A stretch of 64,000 nucleotides of DNA from Methyloprofundus sedimenti. Its GTDB lineage: Bacteria; Pseudomonadota; Gammaproteobacteria; Methylococcales; Methylomonadaceae. Below, one piece after another: positions 56,384 through 64,000 of this stretch. The stretch spans positions 1,820,896 to 1,884,895 of the forward strand of contig NZ_LPUF01000001.1 in NCBI RefSeq assembly GCF_002072955.1, written 5' to 3'. The first letter of the stretch is position 1, and each line of letters begins with the position of its first letter. The position numbers were made by a program, and so were the translations under genes. The notes beneath the pieces are model-generated. The model did not search any database. It had not been told where the DNA came from and worked only from the letters and a program-made list of their open reading frames with translations.

Positions 56384-58204
56384 ATGAACACAAAAAATAT
56401 CCAGAAAAAGAACCCCGTTTTTTTCACCGATGTGGCTTTACGCGATGGCCATCAATCATTATTAGCCACTCGATTGCGTACCGAAGATATGCTGCCTATC
56501 TGCGACAAACTGGATCGTGCGGGTTATTGGTCACTGGAAGTCTGGGGCGGAGCTACCTTTGATTCCTGTGTGCGCTTTTTAAAGGAAGACCCATGGCAGC
56601 GTTTACGTCAGTTACGTCAGGCTTTGCCCAATACGCGTTTGCAAATGTTGCTCCGCGGTCAGAATCTATTGGGTTATCGTCATTACGCGGATGATGTTGT
56701 TGAAGCGTTTATTGCCAAAAGTGCTGAAAATGGTATAGATGTATTTCGACTTTTTGATGCCCTGAACGATGAACGCAATCTGATCACTGCCGTTAAGGCT
56801 GTCAAAAGCAACCAGAAGCATGCTCAGGGTACGCTGTGTTATACAGTGAGTCCGGTACATGCGCTGGACAGTTTTATAGATCTGGCATTAAAGCTGGAAG
56901 ATATGGGCTGTGATAGTATTGCGATCAAAGATATGGCGGGCTTACTGACGCCTGCGGCGACAGAACATTTGGTCAGCAAATTAAAATCACGCACTGACTT
57001 ACCTTTGTTTCTGCATAGCCACGCAACATCAGGCATGGCTGAGATGTGCCAGTTAAAGGCTGTTGAAGCGGGATGCGAACATATTGATACTGCCATATCC
57101 AGTTTTGCCGGTGGTACCAGTCATCCGCCCACAGAAACGATGGCTGTTGCTTTGCGCGATGCCGGTTATCAGGTAGATCTTGATTTACCCTTGTTAAAAG
57201 AGATCGCTGATTATTTTAAAGAAATACGCAAAAAATATCACCAGTATGAAAGTGCTTATTCGGGAGTTGATACGGGTGTGCTGCTTAATCAGGTTCCTGG
57301 AGGCATGATGTCCAATCTGGCGAATCAGTTAAAAGAGCAGGGCGCATTGGATCGCATCAGCGAAGTATTTGAGGAAATTCCTCGCGTGCGTAAGGATCTC
57401 GGATATCCGCCATTAGTCACGCCAACCTCTCAAATTGTTGGTTCTCAGGCGGTGCTTAACGTACTGACAGGGGCACGCTATAAAACCATTTCAAATGAAG
57501 TCAAACGCTATCTGCAAGGCGGATATGGCCGTGCGCCAGGTAAAGTAGATGCAAGTCTTCGAGCACAGGCGATAGGCAATGAAATGGTTCTTGATGGCCG
57601 ACCGGCAGATTTATTAAGAAATGAAATGCCCAAGTTGCGAGCAGATGCAGAAGCCTTTGCTAAAACAGAGGAAGATGTGTTGATTTATGCCATGTTCCCG
57701 GATATTGGTCAATTATTTTTAGAGCAGCGCGAGCAGGGCACATTAAAGCCTGAGGTCTTAATTGCACCTGAGCAGTTAGCCGCAAAACCGGGTGCTGCAT
57801 TAGCCACAGAGTTTAATATAAGTTTGCATGGAGAAACCTATAATATTCAATTAACGGGCGCCGGACCCCATGAACAGCATCAACGTCATTTATATTTAAC
57901 CGTGGATGGTATTCCGGAAGAAGTGCTACTGGAACCGTTGAATGAATATACTGCACAAAATGAGTCGGGACGACCTGTCAGCAGAGGTCCGGGAGATATC
58001 AGTACATCAATGCCGGGTAATGTGGTCGAGGTGTTGGTAAAAGTAGGCGATAAAGTCGCTATTGGCAATCCGGTATTTGTGATTGAAGCCATGAAAATGG
58101 AGACAGAAATCAAAGCCCAAGTCGCTGGTAGCGTCTCTGCTGTGCATATTCAAAAAGGTGACCGGGTAACGCCGGGAGAGGCTCTGATACAAATTAAAAT
58201 TTGA
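56384..58204 (+). CDS. pycB: Pyruvate carboxylase subunit B (carboxyltransferase and biotin carrier)
   Basis: A 606-residue protein. The carboxyltransferase barrel occupies about residues 1-460: DVALRDGHQSLLATRL near 12-27, the metal-binding and Lys regions IKDMAGLLTPAA and FLHSHATSGMAEM. The C-terminal biotin domain has the VFVIEAMKMETEI motif near residue 570, with Lys as the biotin site. The architecture matches PycB/OadA. Pairing with pycA and with no sodium-pump subunits (OadB, OadG) argues for pyruvate carboxylase rather than oxaloacetate decarboxylase. It replenishes oxaloacetate, relevant to one-carbon metabolism. The AGGAAA site overlaps the pycA stop. Confidence 0.93.
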   Translation: MNTKNIQKKNPVFFTDVALRDGHQSLLATRLRTEDMLPICDKLDRAGYWSLEVWGGATFDSCVRFLKEDPWQRLRQLRQALPNTRLQMLLRGQNLLGYRHYADDVVEAFIAKSAENGIDVFRLFDALNDERNLITAVKAVKSNQKHAQGTLCYTVSPVHALDSFIDLALKLEDMGCDSIAIKDMAGLLTPAATEHLVSKLKSRTDLPLFLHSHATSGMAEMCQLKAVEAGCEHIDTAISSFAGGTSHPPTETMAVALRDAGYQVDLDLPLLKEIADYFKEIRKKYHQYESAYSGVDTGVLLNQVPGGMMSNLANQLKEQGALDRISEVFEEIPRVRKDLGYPPLVTPTSQIVGSQAVLNVLTGARYKTISNEVKRYLQGGYGRAPGKVDASLRAQAIGNEMVLDGRPADLLRNEMPKLRADAEAFAKTEEDVLIYAMFPDIGQLFLEQREQGTLKPEVLIAPEQLAAKPGAALATEFNISLHGETYNIQLTGAGPHEQHQRHLYLTVDGIPEEVLLEPLNEYTAQNESGRPVSRGPGDISTSMPGNVVEVLVKVGDKVAIGNPVFVIEAMKMETEIKAQVAGSVSAVHIQKGDRVTPGEALIQIKI

Positions 58205-58559
58205 TAACATCAAGCGGGGGCAGACAGTTTTTGAAATATGTGAAATATAACTCGTTACATCGTTCTCACGCTCTGCGTGGGGAATATAGGGTGCGCGGAC
58301 ACTCAGCGTCACGGAACGCAGAGCATTCGGGTATGAATTCCAACGCAGAGCGTGGGAACTAGGGGAAATTTAAAATTAAAGAGGTCAGGCAGCTTGAAAA
58401 ATGTGAAATTCAACTCGTTAACTCGTTCCCATGCTCTGGTTCACTGCCATTAAGTTAAGAATGTGATAATAGGATGTGCTGACGACAGGAAGCGCATCAG
58501 GCCTCGAAAGATGCGCTTCGTGCCTCAGTACATCCTACATCTTGTGATCCACAGAAACT
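58205..58559. repeat. Cluster of palindromic dispersed repeats
   Basis: No gene. At 58259-58365 two palindromic units share TCACGCTCTGCGTGGGGA-type and ACGCAGAGCGTGGGAA-type arms. A partial unit (CTCGTTCCCATGCTCTG) is at 58422-58438. The same family is seen at 37277-37320. A different, larger palindrome with ends AGGATGT/ACATCCT lies at 58468-58540. The copies make a long inverted structure downstream of pycB that may also end transcription. Confidence 0.7.
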
Positions 58560-59714
58560 TCAATAAGCATAATAATCAGTATACTCAAGCTGATCCAGTG
58601 CACCAGACTGTTGCAGAAAAGTTATACCGCCGGCTATAAGTATCAGTCCGGCAATCACCGCAAATGCAATCTTCCAGTAACTATAGGGGCGCTCGCCTTG
58701 CACTTCTCCAGTCCGGCCATTCACGACAAAGCGATAAGTTTGATCACGATATAAAAAAGCCGCAGACCAGATAGGTAGCAGGCAATGTTTATAGGTCATA
58801 TGTCGGTGCTGAGTATTAAGCTGATAGATACGCTGGTGATCACCGCCGATATCGTAAGCGATATCCCGGTGAATAATGTCATCCATGACTTGCCTGGCAT
58901 AATCAAAACCTTCATCCAGTTCAACTTGATATACCTCGCTTTGAAAGCCACTGATATATTTTTCTTCGTAGGGAACCAGGTTTTCAAGGTCCCAGGGTTG
59001 CAAATGGTCTAGAATTTGTCGTGGTAATGACTGGCTCGCACCGATCAGAACATCATCAAAGAATCGCGAAACCCGTCCACTAACATTTGTCCAACGTATC
59101 CTGGGTACGCGTTTTACCGTTGAAACCTGACGTCCGTTTTGTACATAGCTTACCCTCTGGTTAACATAATAGGTATCACCTCTGGCACCCGTATAAGTGC
59201 TTTCTGTATCACTATCATAAGTCCAGTAAGGTAAATATATGCCTGTGAGTTTGCTGTCGCTCCGGGCATATTGTTTGACTTTGTTGGGGGCAAACCATAG
59301 TCCCTGTATCCAGTGCCGGAATTTATCCCGGGCATCGACTTCACTAATGACAAAGGGGAGTAAGGATTTAGGTGTTATCAGTTTGTTTTTTTGCGGGCTG
59401 TTAACGATATCACTGCCACAAAAAGGGCATTGCCCGGCATGGAGATTGGCTGCAAACTTGAAACTTGCACCACAGGAGTCACAATGCGCCTGTTTCGATG
59501 TAGTAGTGGGTTGCGTATTGGCAAGTGCTTGTAGAGCGCTGTGTAAATCGTATTCTTTGATGCTCTCCTGTTTATCGACAATAGTATTTTCTTGTCCACA
59601 GTATTCACATGTCTGGTGTTGAGTGCCCGGCTGATATTTAAGCATCGCGCCACATTGGGAGCAGGGGAACTGATTGTGTAAATGTGGTGATTGTATTTTT
59701 TTATTAGTTTTCAC
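58560..59714 (-). CDS. Zinc-ribbon membrane protein (TFIIB-type ribbon, YdjG-like)
   Basis: A 384-residue protein from a GTG at 59714; the longer frame from 59861 would run into a mobile repeat and is rejected. The start has two zinc ribbons: CSQCGAMLKY...CEYCG (about residues 18-41) and CDSCGASFKF...CPFCG (about 78-99). The middle is a beta-rich domain (GIYLPYWTYDSD), and the C-terminal end has one membrane segment (about 350-372). It is downstream of the SPFH gene. Zinc-ribbon proteins of this kind accompany SPFH proteins in Bacillus ydj clusters, where they modulate the envelope. Confidence 0.7.
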   Translation of the reverse strand: MKTNKKIQSPHLHNQFPCSQCGAMLKYQPGTQHQTCEYCGQENTIVDKQESIKEYDLHSALQALANTQPTTTSKQAHCDSCGASFKFAANLHAGQCPFCGSDIVNSPQKNKLITPKSLLPFVISEVDARDKFRHWIQGLWFAPNKVKQYARSDSKLTGIYLPYWTYDSDTESTYTGARGDTYYVNQRVSYVQNGRQVSTVKRVPRIRWTNVSGRVSRFFDDVLIGASQSLPRQILDHLQPWDLENLVPYEEKYISGFQSEVYQVELDEGFDYARQVMDDIIHRDIAYDIGGDHQRIYQLNTQHRHMTYKHCLLPIWSAAFLYRDQTYRFVVNGRTGEVQGERPYSYWKIAFAVIAGLILIAGGITFLQQSGALDQLEYTDYYAY

Positions 59715-59828
59715 GTTATTTGCAAGCGAGCTGTGATTTAGGTCTGTGAAAAGTAGAAGGAGAGAAGCCTGTATGTGTTTGTGTACATTGTGGAGTGGAC
59801 TACGGTCCGCAATTTGACAATAGTCATC

Positions 59829-59990
59829 CCTTAGGAACATGAACGAAATAATATGAGACAACTTGTAGGATGGGCAAAGGCCTTTTTCGTGCCCATCTTT
59901 ATATAGTACAGTAGCTTGATGGGCACGCTATTGCTTTGCCCATCCTACAGATTTTTAACTTGTTAAGTTATTTCATGTACGTTCCTTAGA
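59829..59990. mobile_element. Probable MITE (about 160 bp) with nested palindrome
   Basis: Outer inverted repeats TTAGGAACATGAACGAAATA (from 59832) and its imperfect complement TTATTTCATGTACGTTCCTT (to 59987) enclose a strong palindrome at 59864-59949 with ends TGTAGGATGGGCAAAG and CTTTGCCCATCCTACA. There is no coding. This has the structure of a MITE or REP-type element, between the zinc-ribbon and SPFH genes. Confidence 0.65.
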
Positions 59991-60018
59991 GGCCTGTAGC
60001 TGTCTGTGCATTTATTTC

Positions 60019-61119
60019 TCACTCAGCATTTCCAGTGGGCAGGGGTGGTGGCATTATTGGAAAATACGGTGACAACTCCGCAATTTTTCCTGCTTTGGTC
60101 CATTCCACCAGGCTTTTATTCCAGATCAACGTGTCTCGTGTTAGTGTCGATGCTTTGATTTTAGCCGTTACATCTGCAAGATTGAAAGGCCCCGATTGCT
60201 GGCCGTTTAGCGCAATAAAATATTGAGTATGTTGTGGAATGGGAGGCGGTGTGGCTGAGCCTCGTTCAGTAAAGGATTGGCCCATTTTATTAGCCATAGC
60301 AAAACCGATTCCCATACCTATTCCTTCAGAAGCGCCGCCGGATGGATTTTCAGCTGCAGCTTGCATTGCTTCAGCCGCCTGAAATTCACTGTAATCTTTT
60401 AAATTGCCAATCACGCCCATACTGGTACGCTTATCCAGCGCTTTTTCAACGGCAGGTGGTAAGGAAATATTTTCAACTAATAGCTTGGTGATCTCCAGGC
60501 CATATTCCATAAATTCCGGCGCAATGCGGGTTGTGAGATACTCACTTAAATCATCATAATTAGCTGCTAAATCCAGAACCGGGATACTGGATTCTCCTAG
60601 AATACTGGCAAAGCGGGAGAGAATCAGATTACGTAACTGGTCACTGATATCTGCAGTGGAGAAATGTCCGTTAGTGCCGGTAATTTCTTTAATAAACGTA
60701 AGCGGATCATTGATTCTGACGCAATAGCTGCCAAAAGCACGTAGTCTGACAGCGCCAAACTCTTTATCGCGTAACATGATCGGGTTTTTAGTGCCCCACT
60801 TTAAATCCACAAAGCGGCGCATATTGAAGAAATAGACTTCTGCTTTAAACGGACTTTGAAAGCCATGCGGCCAGTGTTCCAGCGTAGTCAGAATTGGCAT
60901 GTTGCTGGTCTTTAGTTCATACAGCCCAGGTTCAAAAAAATCAGCGGCTTTTCCTTCATTCACTAAAATAGCGACCTGGGATTCACGAACAGTTAATTTC
61001 GCCCCGTATTTAATTTCATTGCCATAGCGTTCAAAGCGGTAGACCATGGTATTGCTCGACTTATCCAGCCATTCAATAACATCAACAAATTCGCCAAACA
61101 GTTTATCAAATAGTCCCAT
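60019..61119 (-). CDS. SPFH-domain protein with GYF domain (YdjI-like)
   Basis: A 366-residue protein. Residues 1-230 are a SPFH/band-7 relative of the virion-core-like YdjI group (MGLFDKLFGEFVDVIEWLD, GAKLTVRESQVAIL). A Gly/Ala-rich linker (about 250-285) precedes a C-terminal GYF_2 domain (YFIALNGQQSGPFNLADV near 303-320 and LIWNKSLVEWTKAGK). The GYF fold usually binds proline-rich partners, so it may tether other proteins to the membrane assembly. The start has GGAGAG. The gene follows TelA by 21 bases, so they are one unit. Confidence 0.82.
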   Translation of the reverse strand: MGLFDKLFGEFVDVIEWLDKSSNTMVYRFERYGNEIKYGAKLTVRESQVAILVNEGKAADFFEPGLYELKTSNMPILTTLEHWPHGFQSPFKAEVYFFNMRRFVDLKWGTKNPIMLRDKEFGAVRLRAFGSYCVRINDPLTFIKEITGTNGHFSTADISDQLRNLILSRFASILGESSIPVLDLAANYDDLSEYLTTRIAPEFMEYGLEITKLLVENISLPPAVEKALDKRTSMGVIGNLKDYSEFQAAEAMQAAAENPSGGASEGIGMGIGFAMANKMGQSFTERGSATPPPIPQHTQYFIALNGQQSGPFNLADVTAKIKASTLTRDTLIWNKSLVEWTKAGKIAELSPYFPIMPPPLPTGNAE

Positions 61120-61140
61120 TTTTCTCTCCGACTGTGTCGT

Positions 61141-62307
61141 TTAAACGGATTGGCTTGCTTCAGTTTTGGTAACTCTGCTTGCCGCGGAAGACAGTGTTTT
61201 GTGTAATTCTGCTTCACACTCCTGCAGTTGTATAACCGCATCAGCACGCATTTTTTTACCTTCATCGGCAATCTGCAAGCTTTCATTAATGGTTTCAATC
61301 AAGGTGTTATTTGCTTTTTTAACGGATTCAAGATCAAAAACACCGCGCTCTAATTCCTTACGAGTCTCAGCATTGGCTTGTTTAAGGTTTTGTGCATTTG
61401 CTTCCAGTAAATCATTGGTCAGGTCTGTTGCCGCTTGTAAGGTTCCTGCCGCATCGGATGAACGATAGATGGCTACTGCCGTTGCTAATTGTTGGCGCCA
61501 AAGTGGAATGGTATTGACAATCGTAGAGTTAATCTTGTTTACCAGCCCTTTGTCATTGTCCTGAACCAGGCGAATGCCCGGTAAGCTTTGCATGGCGACC
61601 TGACGGGTTAGACGCAAGTCATGCACACGTCGTTCCAGATCGTCTCTTGAGGCGCGTAAATCTCTTAATTCCTGAGCTTCAATAATGGCTTCCGAGCTTT
61701 CTGCAGCCAAAGCTTTCGCGGGGATAACCTGCTCATCCAGTTGCTTTAATTTTTCATCACCTGCGGAGATATAAAGATCAAGGTTATGAAAATATTCCAG
61801 ATTAGCCTCGTACAGTCTGTCGAGCATGGTAATGTCAGTTAATAATGTAGTTTTATGCGTGTCCAGTTTGTTGGTAATGGTGTCTATCTGTTTGCGTACG
61901 TCTTCATATTTTTGCAAAAATTTGGCAACGGGTTTAGTTTTACCCAGTAGTTTGGCAAAAAAACCTGCTTTTTTGTTAGGATCTAAAGCATCAACATCAA
62001 AGCCACGTAAAGTGGAAACCATTTCATTTAAGTCTCCTCCTGCTGAGCCCATATCCTTATTTTTGACTCCTTCCAACATTTTGTCCGAGATAGTGGTTAG
62101 CTCTTCCTGGGCTTTGCTACCAAAATAAATAATGGATTTGCTGTCGCTAATATCTATTTCAGCCAGTTTACTTTCAATGAGCGCCTTGCTGTCCTTGTCA
62201 GATTGCTCATAAGTCAAAATATCCTTGCCTACGCCAGGCACAATCTCATTAAAAACTGTACTGCCTGGAATAGTAAGATCATCTGTTGCCGTAGTTTGTT
62301 CGCTCAT
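61141..62307 (-). CDS. TelA/KlaA toxic-anion resistance family protein
   Basis: A 388-residue helical protein matching the TelA family. It has GFFAKLLGKTKPVAKFLQKYEDVRKQIDTI near residue 114 and a RQVAMQSLPGIRLVQDNDKGLV segment near 243-264, followed by TIPLWRQQLATAVAIY, a strong family marker. Long coiled-coil helices fill the rest. TelA-type proteins occur in tellurite-resistance loci and envelope-stress clusters; their mechanism is not known. It is between the XpaC-like gene and the SPFH gene, all leftward. Confidence 0.87.
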   Translation of the reverse strand: MSEQTTATDDLTIPGSTVFNEIVPGVGKDILTYEQSDKDSKALIESKLAEIDISDSKSIIYFGSKAQEELTTISDKMLEGVKNKDMGSAGGDLNEMVSTLRGFDVDALDPNKKAGFFAKLLGKTKPVAKFLQKYEDVRKQIDTITNKLDTHKTTLLTDITMLDRLYEANLEYFHNLDLYISAGDEKLKQLDEQVIPAKALAAESSEAIIEAQELRDLRASRDDLERRVHDLRLTRQVAMQSLPGIRLVQDNDKGLVNKINSTIVNTIPLWRQQLATAVAIYRSSDAAGTLQAATDLTNDLLEANAQNLKQANAETRKELERGVFDLESVKKANNTLIETINESLQIADEGKKMRADAVIQLQECEAELHKTLSSAASRVTKTEASQSV

Positions 62308-62345
62308 GGGACTTGCCTGTTATTGTTTGTTGTGAGAAACGAGGG

Positions 62346-63209
62346 TTAAATAACCCCTTCATGTTTTAGCTGGGCAGCTAAAACTTCGATTTGTACATCA
62401 AGGTCGAGTACATCATCTTCTAATAACTTGTGTTTCTGTTCAATAAAAACAGATTCTATCGTTTGTAGTACATTTTCAAAATTTTTACTTAACTGCTCGG
62501 ATTGATGCTTTCTTTGCATGTCTGCATAGCCTTCAGTCACTTTTAATGCGCCATCAAGATAGATATTCAGAAATTTTCTCGCTCTTCTGATATCGCCAGG
62601 ACTTTCTTCAAGCATGCCGATAATGTCCCGAGCGTGATCGCAAATGATGCGGATGCGTTTATTAAAGTTAAGGTTGTTAATTTGCTTATTGGCCTGTTCA
62701 ATACCGTAAATTTGCGCTTCTGCTTCATCAATCGTTGCTGATATTTCATCAGCTGTATAGCCATGCGAGCCTGCAATCATTTTTTCCTGACGCGGGTCAA
62801 GTCCATATAATAAAATCATGCCTGCCAAAGCGCCAAGGCCAAAAGCAATGGCTACAAAAAAGGAATTACCTGCTCCGATAAAAGCGATGACTGTCGTTGT
62901 CGCTGCAACAATGCCAGCGGCAAAGGTTTTTAGTGGCCATTTAGGCGCCCGGGTGATTTTTTTTTGCTGATATTCGACTTCCGCGGCAATTCCTTTACGC
63001 AACAGGCTGGCTGCTAATAGATAGCCGGCACAGCCACTTATATTGGTAATAATGCGTATAAAGTCACCATATACAAAGGACAGTATAGCGGCCGGTATCA
63101 GCGCCAGAGGGAGTATATAGAGTAATAATCCGCGACTGCTGTGTAGCAAACCCTGGATATTTTTTCTCTGATACGGTTTGGGCTTTCTTAGTTGCTCTGT
63201 TTTATTCAT
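62346..63209 (-). CDS. XpaC-like membrane protein
   Basis: About 287 residues from the ATG at 63209 (MNKTEQLRKPKPYQRK). A longer version from a TTG at 63308 exists but lacks support. Two hydrophobic pairs at about residues 28-65 and 88-130 (VAATTTVIAFIGAGNSFFV, LGALAGMILLYG) are followed by a helical cytosolic half (residues 140-285) with IRIICDHARDIIGMLEESPGDIRRARKFLNIYLDG, the mark of the XpaC family. XpaC proteins adjoin TelA genes in Bacillus. It is first in the leftward four-gene cluster. Confidence 0.8.
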   Translation of the reverse strand: MNKTEQLRKPKPYQRKNIQGLLHSSRGLLLYILPLALIPAAILSFVYGDFIRIITNISGCAGYLLAASLLRKGIAAEVEYQQKKITRAPKWPLKTFAAGIVAATTTVIAFIGAGNSFFVAIAFGLGALAGMILLYGLDPRQEKMIAGSHGYTADEISATIDEAEAQIYGIEQANKQINNLNFNKRIRIICDHARDIIGMLEESPGDIRRARKFLNIYLDGALKVTEGYADMQRKHQSEQLSKNFENVLQTIESVFIEQKHKLLEDDVLDLDVQIEVLAAQLKHEGVI

Positions 63210-63309
63210 GACGGCTGTTTGATTATGGGTACGATTAGCTCTATTTTTGTTGATAATTTGAATGACTGCCAAAAGGAGTGACCTTATATAAGGATTGGCA
63301 AGTGGCAAG

Positions 63310-64000
63310 ACTAACAGTGGTTATAAGTAACAATAGGCCAATAATAGAACGTAATGGTTTAGACATAGATCAATAATATCCTGTTTTACATTTTCCAGAG
63401 ATAAAGAATTAAGCCATATAATTGATCTGGCGGTCAAATAATTAGTTGTTAATAGTAAAAGGTTAGTGGTGCTAACACTATTTATTGAACAATTGAGAAG
63501 CATATTGAATGACCATTGGGTGATATGTTGTTTGCAAAAAGCTCTAACATAATCCGGAAACGAGATAATCCAGTCCTCGTGTTTTTGCAAGCCTCGCAGC
63601 AGCAGATCTTTGCAACTTCGCAAGGTGGCAACAAGAGGAATAAAATCACGCAAGCCCAATGTTCTCACCGTAACGTGTTGTTGTATAGAAGGTAAGTGGA
63701 TCAGGAGGTAGTTGACTATCTTGCCCTGTGAAGAGACGCATGCCGGATTTTCAGAGCACTTGAATCCAGTCTAATAAAATCAAAAGCTTACTGACTTTTT
63801 AAGGTAATAAGATGAGACTTAAATGCGTAGGTAGGTGCTGAGCTTGCGAAGCCCAACAGGATATTTCGCCGAATTTAATGGGCTTCGTGCCTCATGCCAA
63901 CCTATATTAGACTTACAGGGTGTCCAGTTATTTTCTGTGAGATCAGGTTGTCTGATTTTTGGTTGGAGTAACTACAACTCTTTTAACTCTTAGTGCTGTA
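63310..64000. other. Window end: no confident gene, one palindromic repeat
   Basis: A 115-codon frame on the minus strand at 63321-63668 has a plausible N-terminal half (TLGLRDFIPLVATLRSCKDLL) but no recognised family and an irregular composition, so it is not called. At 63828-63906 a palindrome with ends GTAGGTAGGTG and CAACCTA, and an arm GAAGCCCA/TGGGCTTC, resembles the repeats at 58468-58540 and 59864-59949. Confidence 0.45.

Noticed and set aside
59715-59861. N-terminal extension of the zinc-ribbon protein
   Set aside because: It would run into the mobile repeat, and the zinc-ribbon start fits a GTG at 59714.
63321-63668. 115-codon minus-strand gene
   Set aside because: No family, no ribosome site and a composition unlike the surrounding genes; left as a doubtful frame.

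Overview
The window looks like a chromosome segment of a low-to-mid GC gammaproteobacterium, most likely a methanotroph of the Methylococcales. The clue is the four-gene sucrose operon (sucrose-phosphate synthase, sucrose-phosphate phosphatase, fructokinase, amylosucrase) at 44.5-50.6 kb, an arrangement known from halotolerant and other type I methanotrophs. A two-subunit pyruvate carboxylase with its divergent LysR regulator fits the same group. The genus is not resolved. No tRNA, rRNA, CRISPR array or phage was seen.

Layout. 0-7.3 kb: the 5' end of gshA, recQ, a Fic protein, an IS66-type transposase remnant, a frameshifted DUF2934 gene, a DUF1269 membrane protein, a class II glutamine amidotransferase and a Spy-like periplasmic protein. 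7.4-31 kb: a long run of genes that look as if they came from anaerobic bacteria or archaea. It holds a minimal SufB/SufC pair (SmsCB type), pyruvate:flavodoxin oxidoreductase (nifJ) with a dihydroorotate-dehydrogenase-like partner, a COG0011 thiamine-binding-like protein, two ferritin-like proteins, a metallo-beta-lactamase-fold protein, a DUF89 phosphatase, a methyltransferase, a metal-type ABC transporter, an archaeal-type adenosylhomocysteinase, a NifX-like protein, a COG0731 radical SAM enzyme, a DsrE-like protein, a FeoA-FeoB fusion and a P1B ATPase. This stretch also holds at least six decayed genes or fragments: two permeases, a DUF89 3' end, a FeoA domain, a NifX-like tail and a DUF4010 protein. 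It reads as an ageing, repeatedly rearranged acquired region centred on iron, Fe-S chemistry and low-oxygen metabolism.

31-36 kb: an RND efflux pump and its membrane-fusion protein, divergent from mtfA, with a 24-bp palindrome between them. 36-43 kb: a secreted protein of unknown function, two copies of an RlpA-like gene inside a roughly 0.9-kb duplicated segment that flanks a bacteriohemerythrin gene, and a secreted GH5 glycoside hydrolase with two CBM2-like modules. 43-44.5 kb is mostly non-coding and holds an acyl carrier protein pseudogene. 44.5-50.6 kb: the sucrose operon. 51-53.7 kb: a secreted DUF2202 protein and a membrane protein. 53.9-58.2 kb: LysR regulator, pycA and pycB. 58.5-63.3 kb: a four-gene leftward cluster (zinc-ribbon, SPFH-GYF, TelA, XpaC) resembling envelope-stress or toxic-anion-resistance loci. 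Palindromic dispersed repeats and a probable MITE lie between 58.2 and 64 kb.

Functionally the segment suggests a microbe that copes with varying oxygen, iron and osmotic conditions. NifJ and SmsCB suit low oxygen; FeoAB, the P1B ATPase, ferritin-like proteins and hemerythrin handle iron and oxygen; sucrose synthesis protects against osmotic stress. All functional statements come from reading translated sequence and motifs by eye; no database search was run.
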